The notes under the pieces: generated by a model
Databases searched by the model: none
Told to the model about the DNA's origin: nothing
What the model saw: only the letters and a program-made list of their open reading frames with translations
Shown: positions 10,140-20,105 of the stretch, one piece after another
Layout: each line of letters opens with the position of its first letter
How positions within the stretch are numbered: the first letter of the stretch is position 1
Translations under genes and position numbers: made by a program
Assembly: GCA_029204225.1 (NCBI GenBank)
Contig: CM055097.1
Span: forward strand, 71,207,952 to 71,271,951
Direction: 5' to 3'
Origin: Diphasiastrum complanatum
Lineage: Eukaryota; Streptophyta; Lycopodiopsida; Lycopodiales; Lycopodiaceae
Length of the DNA stretch: 64,000 nucleotides

Positions 10140-11967
10140 GAATTTGAACATCTCCATCCGAATGCTTAGGGTCCACTCCCTCTGTCGATGTCAGCAGGTT
10201 GGAATACTACTTGCCAATCATCTCATAGTCAACTGGATTTTCATAAGCCATTGTTCTTGTTTCATTAAATTTAATATGTCATATCCTATAAGGTATCCTT
10301 GCTTGACTTTTTCATCTAGCTTATGTCGGAGCTTATCAGGAGTGTGTGCATATGCAACACATCCAAAGACACGTGAACCATATTCGGCTTGTTACCCCAC
10401 CACACCTCATGTGGAGTAGTGTGAGGAACGCTAGATTTGCATGTTCTATTCTGCAGGTAGGCAACTGTAGCTACTGCTTCAGCCCATAGTGGTCTTGATG
10501 CCTTAGAATAGGCCATCATGCACCTTGTTGCTTCCATGAGAGTTCTGTTCTTCCTCTCATCCACACCGTTGTGTTGTGATGTGTAGGTTGTTGTCTTCCT
10601 ATGAAGGATTCCTCGACTGTTGCAAAAATTAGCAAACCGGTTGGAGATGTATTCTCCTCCTCTTTCAGTTCTGATCTGCTTGACTTTTTTCTCTGTCCAC
10701 TTCTTAGCCCAATTTACATATTCTGTAGATTTATCAATAGCTTCAGATTTGTTGTGGATGAAGTAGACAACAACAAACTTACTAAAATCATCGATGAAGG
10801 TGATGTAGTATCTTGATCCTCCTACAGAGACCACATCAAAGGGTCCACAAATGTCGAAGTATACCAATTCCAAGAGCTCTATTACTCTGAAAGCATCTCT
10901 AGTGAAGGGACTACAAGACATCTTGCCTTTGATGCATGCATCACAGGACGTCAAACTCAGCAATGATCTGTCTAGTTGTCACAAAGTGTGACATAGCTCC
11001 TGAGTCAAGAACGACTTCTTGAACATTGGTTGTCGATCTAGCACAAACATATGTACACGGATAAGTAGTTGAGTTTTTGTTAGCTCTCTCTTTGACCATC
11101 TTCGAGGATTCCGGTTCTACGTATGATGTGTCGTTGGAGCTCTCTTTTTTGCTATATGCTTTCTTGCTTTTTGGATTCTGATAGCAATCCATAGCTGCAT
11201 GTCCCTTCTTGTGAGAATGTATGAAACTCGATTTTTGGATTCAATCAACATTTATCGACTCTGTGTCCATCATGTTTGCATCTAACACATGTCTTCTTGT
11301 CACTACCTTGCTATTTGCTCTTGTTCCTTCCTTTTGATCTTCCTTCCTGATCTCCCTTTGTCTACTGATTTCGGTCTTGTCTTCTCGTTGACTCTATTTT
11401 AAGATGAGCCTTCCTCTTCGAATGGTCTATGTTGTTGTAGAGAGCCTGATCAGATTTGATCTTGTCATCATAGTGCTCTCTTGCTTCGACTTCTTTCTTG
11501 ATGTCGATAACAACCTTGTCAAAGGTCACTGCAGGATCTTTAGCCAGTAGGGTCCTGGTGGTCTAGAACGATCTTGGTAGTGAACATTGCAGGTAGATGA
11601 GGAGCTACTTTGCTTGTGAGACTGCATGCTTTATTCCAACATTGTGCAATGACAGGAACCAATTCTTATTCTTTCTGATGAAGCTGGTAAGATCTTTGCC
11701 ATCCCATCTTAGATAGGTGAGCTGATCTGCTAGATGCATTATTTGATTTCGTGACTTGGTCTGAAATTTGCTTACCACATCTCTCTGGCATTAGAGATTG
11801 ATGCAAGGTCAAGGTGTAATGTCTTCGATGGAAGAGGAGATGACGGCTACTGCTTTGTCATTCTTCTCCTTCCATTCTCGAAGTTCTTTGCATGTGGTTC
11901 TTCGGTGCCATCCACCCAGGGCCATAGAGCTTCTCCTCTCAGTATGAGTGAAGTCTTGTACTTTCCA
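10140..11967 (-). pseudogene. Copia A: Ty1/copia gag-protease-integrase remains
   Basis: Read right to left: gag (KYKTSLILRGEALWPWVDG near 11960-11900, then a frameshifted gag body), a degenerate zinc knuckle (KKGHAAMDCYQNPKSKK, ~11180-11220), protease (VVLDSGAMSHFVTT, ~10985), then integrase 10963-10316. The integrase shows YITFIDDFSKFVVVYF, RTERGGEYISNRF and HNGVDERKNRTLME. The expected HHCC pre-integrase segment between protease and integrase is missing: FDVL runs directly into SCDACIKGK. Downstream, EKVKQGYLIGYDI is seen in another frame near 10250, then similarity fades. RT and RNase H are absent. The gag N-terminus lies 19 kb away at 30837-31015 because Copia B is inserted here. Confidence 0.85.
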
Positions 11968-12103
11968 TGTAAAGACCACTAGAGAAAACTCCTAAGATGA
12001 GGATAGGAAAACACAAGAGAGACTATGGAGCAAAACCACCAAACCAATCCTAGATCCCTCCTGGATCTAGCCCCCAAGCCATGCCATGTGATAGCAAGAG
12101 GAG
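11968..12103 (-). repeat. Left (3') LTR of Copia B, first part
   Basis: Begins TGTAAAGACCACTAGAG and matches the right LTR from 30375. Interrupted after the AGGAG at 12099-12103 by element C, and resumes at 17311. Its outer junction falls inside the gag of Copia A, after ...GTACTTTCCA. Confidence 0.9.
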
Positions 12104-12828
12104 TGTAGTGGGTTTCTTTCCTTGCCTATCCTCAACCCAAAATCTAATCAATCTAGCATCAAGGAGATGAAGCTAGTTGTCACGTGTAGGTTCGTTCCCA
12201 TGAGAGCGATAGCATATTTCAGATTCCAGCATGAATGGAAGATCCAGATTTAAATACTAACATACATTAACACTACCAGTTAACACTACGATCATTAACA
12301 CTAAGATCCACAATGAAGATAGCTTACTCTTTCTCTCTCTCCCTTTCTCTCTCATAAAAAGTATAAAAAAATGCAAACCCACTAACAATAAGATCCAACA
12401 AAAGATGGAGGAAAAGTGATAGAGAACAAGCACATTCATAAATCCATTTCACAAGAGAACCAATCTGCTTTATTGAAATGAAGATATGTACATGTGTAGG
12501 AAACTCGAGTTGGTCTCTTTTTATAACAGAGAGGAGGACCCTGGCCTCAGAATCCTATTGGCCCATTTCTGTCTCCCTAACTATTCAAATTTTAAAAAGA
12601 GTGGGAACCATCCAAAATTGGAGGAAAACCCAACCTTATTCACTAACTTGACTTTAAGGCCCTACGACATTAAAAGTCCTACAAAAAGACCTAAAGTCCT
12701 CTTATTGACTTTCTAATTAATCAAATCTCTATGTGATCATCGGGTTGGACTTACACACGCATGGTGCCAAATCCCTCTCACTTATTAACTGGGTTAGGGT
12801 TGCCTTGGGATCTGCAAACCCTCCAACA
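12104..12828 (-). repeat. Element C 3' LTR (left)
   Basis: Paired with 16560-17310. Scattered substitutions and small indels between the two indicate an insertion that is not very recent. It contains a TTCTCTCTCTCCC tract near 12330 that is shared with the other LTR. Confidence 0.92.
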
Positions 12829-12999
12829 ATATCCCTCACCAAAACTGGTGTCAGTCCCATGACACCTACGAGATGCAGTTACTGTGGGCTTTTATTTGCA
12901 TCACATTGAATCTTTATTAAATGATATTGTTCAGGATTAAGTTGTGATCCAACTTGTACTAGCTATCCTTGTTCAGCAAGATTCATAGGTTGTGTCCTA

Positions 13000-14196
13000 G
13001 TTGGGAGGCCATTGTAAACATCTTTCAATCCTGGCACTTGTTCTTCGGGTTCATGATGTGCTTTTGGAAACATGATAACCACATCATCCAGTGTATATCG
13101 TTTAAATACTTGGGCATTTCATGCTAAACTTCATTTGCTTGTTCTTTGTCAAAAGGATTTGTCTTGGATCTTCACTTAGCCTTTTTAGTAGGAATTGATC
13201 GTGGAGGTGATGACTTCCGAGAAGATAAACTCTTCTTCGAAGGTGAAGACTTCCTAGACGGTGATGTCTTGCTAGAACTCTGACTTGAGGAATCTTCGTC
13301 AACTTTTCCTTTGCCTTTATCCAGTAAGGGTGGCACATTCTTTGAATCAATCTTTTGAGGTGGATTATCCCATTTTAGGACCGTATTATAATGTTGCTTG
13401 GCTTGTTTTTTGTCATTGAACCTGTGATCCTATCTTCTTTCAATATAACTACTTTTGATGGTTTTAGTGTTGGTTCATCAAGAATATTACGCACTCCAAA
13501 TCTGGTCGGATCCATATGATTTAGAATCTGAAGTCAAGGCATGACTCACATGAATGAGTTCATCTTCAATCGGATCTGGTATAGGCTCTATTGATATCCA
13601 AGCTACATATAGCACATTCAAAGGAAAGTGATCGGTGTATCTAAAGTGCGATCCAATAATGAAATCTCGCTCAAATATGATTGATTATCTTGTTGAAACA
13701 TATATCTTGTTGTACAGTCAATCGTTGCAAGAGCTTGATTCCAATTGACAGTATCGATTTGAGAGTCGTAATGAACTCCCCAATTTTTTACTAGCCAGTC
13801 ATAAGTATGAGCCATTGTTGATGAATCATCATCCTCTTTTTGAGCCACTGGTTTGATAGTCCAAGTTACAAGATCAACCTTGACTGCACGTTCACAATTT
13901 TTAAAAGTGATTTTTCTAGTACCCCAGTTATGAATTACTTGCGCAACTTGTAGCCATGGGCATCCCAATAGGACTCGGTAGACATTTGGTGCTTCCGGTA
14001 AGTCCATTACTACAAAAGTAATGACAAACTGTACTTCGACAATTCTGACAAGTATATCTTTAACCATTCCTCGCAGACGAACTATCGTTTGATCAGCCAG
14101 CTTCATGGCAAAAGTCGTAGGCTTTATCTTTGTAAGGCCCCACTTTGCACATAGCTTTGTAGAAATCATGTTAACTCTCGAACCGACATCTATCAC
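13000..14196 (-). pseudogene. Element C retropepsin and Ser/Lys-rich tail
   Basis: Minus-strand frame 14196-13618 begins MIDVGSRVNMISTKLCAKWG, the flap-side D-(G)-G/S-S motif of gypsy aspartic proteases, where the usual D-G/T-G-S reads D-V-G-S. It continues with VLLGCPWL (~13970), the hydrophobic-hydrophobic-Gly motif typical of these proteases. In another frame (13480-13000) there is a tail rich in SSSQ, SPSRKSSPSKKS and SSRKSSPPRS. No RT follows. Stops separate the parts, so the present copy is not translatable as one protein. Confidence 0.75.
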
Positions 14197-14249
14197 GATT
14201 GCTTTGTTAGAAAATTGTCTATGCTGTATCAGCAGAGTGATATTTTTTT

Positions 14250-16030
14250 GCTCACTTTTTCAAGCTGCTCCGACATGGAGTACTTCATTAAATTCCTCAA
14301 ATCCAGTACAAAAAAGTGGTTCTTGATGGACTTTTGGTTCTACTTGAGTTAACTTTTGCGCTAATGCTTCTTTTGCTTTTGGCACCAACTTCAGGAACTC
14401 TCCCAACGAAATATTGATCTTACTAGACAAAATATTCATGAGCAATTATGTTTTCGGTGCTCCGGTTCAGTCATCTTAAAGGGTCCTTCATGATGATGCA
14501 ACTGAACATTCATATCTATACAAGGATTATTCGATGGTTGCACTGGTGAAGAATGAACTTCGGTTGTTGCTCTAGCAGCTTCAAGCTCCTCTTCCTCTTG
14601 CAAATGTTTAATCCATTGCCTCATATCCTAATATCTTCTCTTTTCTGCATGAAGATTTGGATAGACTCCAGATGTTGTTGCTATATCAGTTAATGATATA
14701 GAATCAGTAGGCACTGGAACTGCTATAGGTTCTTTCTACTTTTGTGCTCTGGTAACCACCATCAAGGGTACACTTGGTTTATTCTGAGCTGTTGGTCTTT
14801 GCTTGATTGTTATCAAATTTATGGGAGCTGTGATCGGTGATGTCTTCGATCTTGCTGGGCACTCTTTATAGCAATGCCCATAACCATAGTCACGAAAAAA
14901 TGGTACAAATTTGTCTTTGTTTGGACATTCTGCAACTCTGTGATTTTTTCCACATGCAAAGCATCCAAGTGGTGCTCTGGTCCAGTTTCTAGATGCTTGT
15001 TGTTGCGCGGTAGCATAAATCCAGAGCCTTATAGAGGTACCGAGCAATGGAATTATAGTAATGATTATGAAGGTGAACTAGGCATATCATTGCTAAATTA
15101 TCCGAGGATTGAAGTTGAAAAAAACAGTCTCATGATCAGGCGAATTACACAAATGGCATATATTGATTTCCATTCATTTTTTCAATTGACGCCACTCATT
15201 CACTATGTGATTTCCAGTACAAATGGAACACCAGACATTTTTTCTGGTATGAAAAGACTTGGCAAACTTCTCAGGTTTCTTGTTCGCTTGTCCATGAAAA
15301 TCTTCCAATGCTTTGATCTTCTCACTAAATTGTGACTGCAACTTTTCCATCTGTTTCTGCTGGTTCTTCTCGAGTTTCTCGAACTCATTGAGCATTATCT
15401 CTACAGTAGCATTGACATTCGTTGATGCAATAGGGGTGGATGTCGTAGTGGTCTGCCCTACTGTATAAGACAACATACTGATATTCGACTCATCGTCTGA
15501 ATCTTCATCCTCCTCCCGAATTGCATCGTCCATAGCGTTTTGTGTACTCATTGTGGCATTTCAACTCACGTCTGATCCTTTTAGGTAGACCTGACAAAAA
15601 CCACATAATCATGGCATTTTCATTAAGCAACTCAGGTTTGCACTCAAATCTGAGGCGTTTCACCTGTTCAATGTAATCTCGAACCATTTCTCGCTTCCCC
15701 ATTTTAATTTACTTAAAAGTAGAAAAGGTTCTTCCATAAACTTTCGAGGTTTGAACCGTGTGATAAGGGCTCGTTTGACAGTCTCCCAATTTGTACGCTC
15801 AGTTTCATCTTGATTATAGGACTAGTCTTGTGCTGCGCCTGTTAAGGCCATTGGAAATAGCTTAAGTTTATCTTGGGAAAAAACTTCGCCATAAACTTTA
15901 CAAGATTCAGAATAGATATGGAGAAATCTAACTGAATCAATCCATTGTATTTGGGTAGATCCAAATAGGGTGCTCTCCTAACAATGATTGGATTGACTTC
16001 CTGAGGAGCACCTCCAAGGACAGCCATTTT
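14250..16030 (-). pseudogene. Element C gag
   Basis: Minus-strand pieces in several frames. MAVLGGAPQEVNPIIVRRAP (16027) is the N-terminus. REMVRDYIEQVKRLRFECKP with FLSGLPKRIRRELKC (15690-15560) is the Retrotrans_gag core. An acidic stretch NAMDDAIREEDEDSDDE follows (15540-15490). Cysteine motifs are WCSICTGNHIVNEW (~15230), CFACGKNHRVAECPNKDK (~14970-14915) and YGHCYKECPARSK (~14880). The core closely resembles the gag at 22446-22631 and 38047-38232 (PKAIRREL..AMDDTI), so these belong to one gypsy lineage. Frameshifts and stops are present. Confidence 0.8.
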
Positions 16031-16537
16031 TATAGATTAGATCAAGCAAACAATGAGATTGGATTTAGATTTTCAATCAGAACTATCTCAGATCAGATCT
16101 GCTAGATCTCTTCTCTTGACAAGAATCAGATTCCTATATCGTGAAAAAGATTCCTAAGATCAAACGATCGATACTTCTCAAAATGAAAAATTTTCAGAAT
16201 CAAAATCAGATTGAATCAGATTTGACCCAAAATTTGATAGAGACTTGATCTAGAAAATCAGAATCTAAAAACAGAACTGGCGAAGGTTCACTCAACGAAG
16301 GTTCACAGAGACTTGACTGAATCAGAATCAGAATTGAATCAGATTTGACACAAAATTTGACAGAGACTTGATCTAGAAAATCAGATTCTAAAAATAGAAC
16401 TGACGAAGGTTCACAGAGACTTGACTGATCAAAATTAGACTGAATCAGAAGATTTAACACTATTCATGCCATGACAAGATGCCTAATGCAAGCTAACCAT
16501 CCAACAAACATGCTGTGAATTGAAAAATTGGCGTAGC

Positions 16538-16555
16538 TCCCCAACAACGGCACCA
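16538..16555 (-). other. Element C primer-binding site, tRNA-Asp-like
   Basis: Four bases inside the right (5') LTR, the minus strand reads TGGTGCCGTTGTTGGGGA. This is complementary at about 15 of 18 positions to the 3' end of plant tRNA-Asp as I recall it (...CCGGCAACGGCGCCA). tRNA-Asp priming is known for Athila/Tat-type gypsy elements. Confidence 0.75.
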
Positions 16556-16559
16556 AAAT

Positions 16560-17310
16560 TGTAGTGGATTTTTTTTCCTTACCTATCCTCAACCCAAGAT
16601 CTAATCAATCTAGCATCAAGGAAATGAAGTTAGTTGTCACGTGAAGGTTCATTACTATGAGAGCGATAGCATATTTCAGATTCCAGCACGAATGGAAGAT
16701 CCAGATCTAATCACTAACATACACTAACACTACCAGTCAACACTACAATCATTAACAATAGGATCCACAATGAAGATAGCTTACTCTTTCTCTCCCTCCC
16801 TTTCTCTCTCATAAAAAGTATAAATACATGCAAAGCCAATAACAATTAGATCCAACAATTGATAAATCCAAAGAAAGCATGAGAGACGGAGGAAAACTGA
16901 TAGAGAGTAAGGACATCCATAAATCCATTTCACAAGAGAACCAATCTTCTTTATTGAAATGAAGATATGTACATGTGTAGGAAACTCGAGTTGGTCCCTT
17001 TTTATAATAGAGAGGAGGACCCTGGCCTTAGAATCTGATTGGCCCATTTTGGCCTCCCTAACTATTGAGATTTAAAAAAGAGTGGGAACCATTCAAAATT
17101 GGAGGGAAACCCAACTTTATTCACTAACTTGACATTTAGACCCTGCGACATTAAAAGTCCCGCAAAAAGGCCTAAAGTCCTTTTATTGACTTTCTAATTA
17201 ATCAAATCTCTATGTCATCATCGGGTTGGACTTACACATGCAGGGTGCCAAATCCCTCTCACTTATTAACTAGGGTTAGGGTTGCCTTGGGATCCGCAAA
17301 CCCTCCAACA
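16560..17310 (-). repeat. Element C 5' LTR (right)
   Basis: Partner of 12104-12828. Followed by the AGGAG target duplication at 17311-17315. Confidence 0.92.
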
Positions 17311-17315
17311 AGGAG

Positions 17316-17614
17316 AAAAGCTCAACAGGTAACCTAGACCAAAGTCGTCGACGAGATTAATTCTACCTCAATATATAGATAGTAGGATCTTGTGCACGAA
17401 CCCATGCAGTCCCCATGTAGGTCAACTATAAATAGATCACAGCTCTTCATGCATACCTCTTGCCTATAATAGTCACACATACATGCACTACTCCATATGT
17501 CTGGGTCCTCTCAAGGTCATTAGTCACCAACATGCCTCGATGTGGAATAAAATCTAGGCGTGACCAATAATCTCGAACACTGGAGGGCCGGTCTACCATA
17601 TTAAGACTATTCCA
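17316..17614 (-). repeat. Left (3') LTR of Copia B, second part
   Basis: Continues the LTR interrupted at 12103 and matches 30527-30836 (CTCAACAGGTAACCTAGACC, TGTGGAATAAAATCTAGGCG and others). It ends at ...GACTATTCCA at 17614. A short insertion and deletion (CAATTAGAGTGTC at ~30710) separates the two copies. Confidence 0.9.
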
Positions 17615-18079
17615 TGTTCTCACGAACACTAACTCAAATCCCAAATATACACTAAGCAATAAATCTTCCAAATGAGTTGATCTACTCCAAAATATAAATT
17701 CATCACCTTCATGTAATTTTGATTACATGAACACTGGGTGATCTTACTTTATTTCAGAAATCAAATCCAAAGCTGAAAAAATCATCTCAATATCTTGTAG
17801 AAAATAATACTTCTTGGTACAAATATTCTTAGAATATCCAAATATTATAAAATATTACAATTCAGTCATCTAAAATCCCTAGGAGATCCATCAAGTCTCA
17901 GACAATCATAACTCAATCCAAAATATTGCAGTTACTCTAATGAGTTAACAATCCCATTTCTAGCACCATATGCAAGAAATCAACAATTATCCGTATCTTA
18001 ATAGATTTATCTGTCTCCTATAAATTTGGAGATATAGACTGAACTTTGCACACAAGCACTTATAGACTACAATTAACTA
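17615..18079. other. No gene recognised
   Basis: AT-rich sequence between the LTR of Copia B and the start of the block shared with 40237-41032. Similarity to the second arm stops abruptly near 18080. Confidence 0.4.
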
Positions 18080-18875
18080 ACTTTGTATTAGTTTTATGCA
18101 GGTACATAAAAGACATGAGCTCGAGATCAAATGCAGAGATATTGGCGAAACAATGCAACTTATGGAAGAACATTGAGATTCACTATCAGCAAATACATGC
18201 CAATCATCATGTCTTTTTATCATTATAGAAAAATTGCATTCCAGTATTAGACTATGGACACAATCTGATTGTAAGAATCTATTGTGATATCAATAAAAAA
18301 AACCTATAAACGGGTTGTTTACATGTAAAATGATTGTATCTTTTTTTTTTTAATGTTTCTCTATTTACAAATAGATCTCTATTCAATCAATTTTTCTATA
18401 TTTTCTACATCAGTATTAGGAACTGATAAGGCAACAATTCCTTCTATTATATCGCCCTCCTCTGTTTCGGAAAGGGCCTCAATGCCTTTTAAGGCAAGAG
18501 AAATATATGCTATAAAATTGCCTTCCTCTCTGTATTAGGAATGACTTTTATTTCTTTTTGATCATATAAAATAAGATCTACATCTTGAGCAACTTGAAAG
18601 GCTGTTAAGACAAGAGCAGCTTCCTTTTGAGGGCCCTCGATTGCAGGTGCAACGCTTACACCGTACTGGGCATAGGTTCTGATCAACTCTTGCCGAAATC
18701 TATATACATCATCAGGAGTATACGGCTCAAGAGTAAACTGTCATCACAAAACACGAGAATCAGCAAATTGAAAACAATGATAGTAAAAAAGTATAAATTT
18801 GAATGAAATGAACTACAAATGAACAGAATATTATCTTTTCAATATCTACATCCACTTGTAAATTATACCATTCAA
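18080..18875. repeat. Block shared (inverted) with 40237-41032
   Basis: About 0.8 kb is similar in reverse orientation to 40237-41032. It contains the last Ulp1-like exon, the 3' sequence and the last exon of the convergent gene. Scattered substitutions and small indels (for example an extra ATT near 18448 and a GT-to-AT change at the splice donor) show that the two copies diverged independently. Confidence 0.9.
18102..18177 (+). pseudogene. Isolated last exon of a gene-3 copy
   Basis: After an acceptor-like TTTTATGCAG, the plus strand reads VHKRHELEIKCRDIGETMQL and stops at TGA. It matches the last exon of gene 3 (VRKRHELEIKCKDIGKTIQL, minus strand 41008-40934). A second frame (YIKDMSSRSNAEILAKQ...) is also open in both copies, so the true frame is not certain. 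Upstream exons are missing here. Confidence 0.5.
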
Positions 18876-19240
18876 AAAATAGCTTCGCATTGTACAGGAC
18901 GAACCATGCACAACTAAAAGCGTCTTTTTGTTGTACACACTACATATATAGAACAAAAATTAGTACGATGATAGAAATTTTATTTATGCTATGACAATAC
19001 ATTTGAATAAAAAAGACTACATGCATATCAGAGATAAATTAAATATACCTTGAGAGATTTAATGGTTATCTCTCCAATTGAAGTTGTCGTTGTCGGTATT
19101 TCCCGAACGACATCATGAAGTAGAGAATCAAATTCTCTATGTGTATTTGCAGCTGAGTTTAATTTTACACATAGAAAAAATCTGATACTGCCTCCTTATT
19201 TATCTTTACAAAAAGAATGTTCAGGAGGCTCCAATGCCGA
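18510..19240 (-). pseudogene. Ulp1/C48-like cysteine protease, C-terminal exons
   Basis: Three minus-strand exons join in phase 0. 19240-19049 (64 codons) contains IRFFLCVKLN and THREFDSLLHDVVREIP. 18939-18835 (35 codons) reads CVQQKDAFSCAWFVLYNAKL. 18737-18510 (76 codons with stop) reads FTLEPYTPDDVYRFRQELIR. The pattern fits the C-terminal half of an Ulp1-type SUMO protease fold: W/F-x-L strand, catalytic Asp in FDSL, the Q..D.F.C oxyanion Gln and catalytic Cys, then a closing F/R-x-x-L helix. The catalytic His position appears to be Arg, one in-frame stop lies in the first exon, and the second donor is AT instead of GT, so this copy is dead. Ulp1 domains are often carried by plant MULE and CACTA transposons. 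The N-terminal part is missing. Confidence 0.6.
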
Positions 19241-19317
19241 CTGCAACAACCAATATACAAATATCGATGAATTCATATCTATGAAAAAATTCGACTAGAG
19301 ATCGATACCAGAACTGA

Positions 19318-20076
19318 ATATCGGTTTCGAGTGCAAGATCTACACAAATTATTTTATGAAAAGAGATGCGCGCTCAAAAGCGATATTGCACTACCAGCGG
19401 TATCAGACTCGAGCGCACTGTGAGAGGGCGGAAGCTAGAACTGTGAAAGAGCGCGCTTGAGAGCGATATCGGGAGCTAAAAGCGAAAATTTGACCAAAAA
19501 AATGAAAATTTTGAGGACTTATATATACGAAATTTTTGCACGTGTGAAAAGACGGCGAAGACACGTGTCGTTAGATTATTGGGCCACGTGGAATGTCCGT
19601 ACTGACAATGATGACCCAATTATGAGGCCATGTGGGCTGAGACACGTGTGTGAATCCGTTCTCGACGCGTGTCATTCTCGCATGTGACAGATGTTAGATC
19701 AATCATTCTAGGTACGGCGCATTTATTTCGACCAATCACAAGTTGACATGTGTTCTTTCGCCACTCCTCCACACGTGCAATTTTTTTTTATAAATAGGTC
19801 TTTTTCAGCTCGGATTTTCATGCAGATTTACGGTTGCTTTGCAGGATATCGATTTCAAGCGCGCCGCTTGCTCTCATTACCCTTCGTTGACTATTTTGCG
19901 CTTGGATCCGATACTGCATCGTCCGGTATCGCATTCAAGCACGCTTCGCATCTATTTTCTTTTTTGCTATGTGTTCTTGCGTTCGGATCCGATACTCCAA
20001 CTTAAAATATATCTCTCGAGCGCGCGTTGCCTTGACGTGCTTGCCTGACCTGCAGTTTGCGCTGAGAGCGATATTT
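19318..20076. repeat. Array of ~10 dispersed motif copies, consensus RTATCG(N)2TTCRAGCGCGC
   Basis: Plus-orientation copies: 19318-19335, 19400-19418, 19845-19864 (GATATCGATTTCAAGCGCGC), 19925-19944, 20008-20026. Minus-orientation copies: 19368-19390, 19451-19470 (GCGCGCTTGAGAGCGATATC), 19898-19916, 19979-19995, 20059-20076. Four lie left and six right of a promoter core that lacks them. CpG content is high compared with the rest of the window. Such clustered, bi-oriented motifs resemble transposase or regulator binding sites in the subterminal regions of DNA transposons. This interpretation is an inference. Confidence 0.75.
19519..19796. promoter_or_regulatory. Putative divergent promoter with five CACGTG boxes
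   Basis: A TATATATAA read on the minus strand (19527-19519) faces the Ulp1-like gene, and TATAAATA on the plus strand (19789-19796) faces gene 2. Between them lie five perfect palindromic G-boxes CACGTG at 19539, 19562, 19585, 19643 and 19772, the first three exactly 23 bp apart, plus an ACGCGT at 19665. G-boxes bind plant bZIP and bHLH factors. The arrangement suggests coordinated transcription of the two divergent genes. Confidence 0.6.
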
Positions 20077-20105
20077 GGTGCTTTAGTTCTGTTTTTTTGT
20101 TTAAA

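Larger units (their letters stand above)
12104..17310 (-). mobile_element. Element C: complete gag-pro Ty3/gypsy element without RT/integrase
   Basis: A 5207-bp element bounded by LTRs of about 725 bp (12104-12828) and 751 bp (16560-17310), each beginning TGTAGTGG and ending CTCCAACA on the plus strand. The direct repeat AGGAG (12099-12103 and 17311-17315) is a 5-bp target duplication. Removing the element restores the LTR of Copia B without a gap. Coding is on the minus strand: gag then retropepsin. The roughly 0.8 kb between protease and the 3' LTR holds no RT, RNase H or integrase motif. C therefore looks non-autonomous and would depend on a related full element. Confidence 0.93.
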
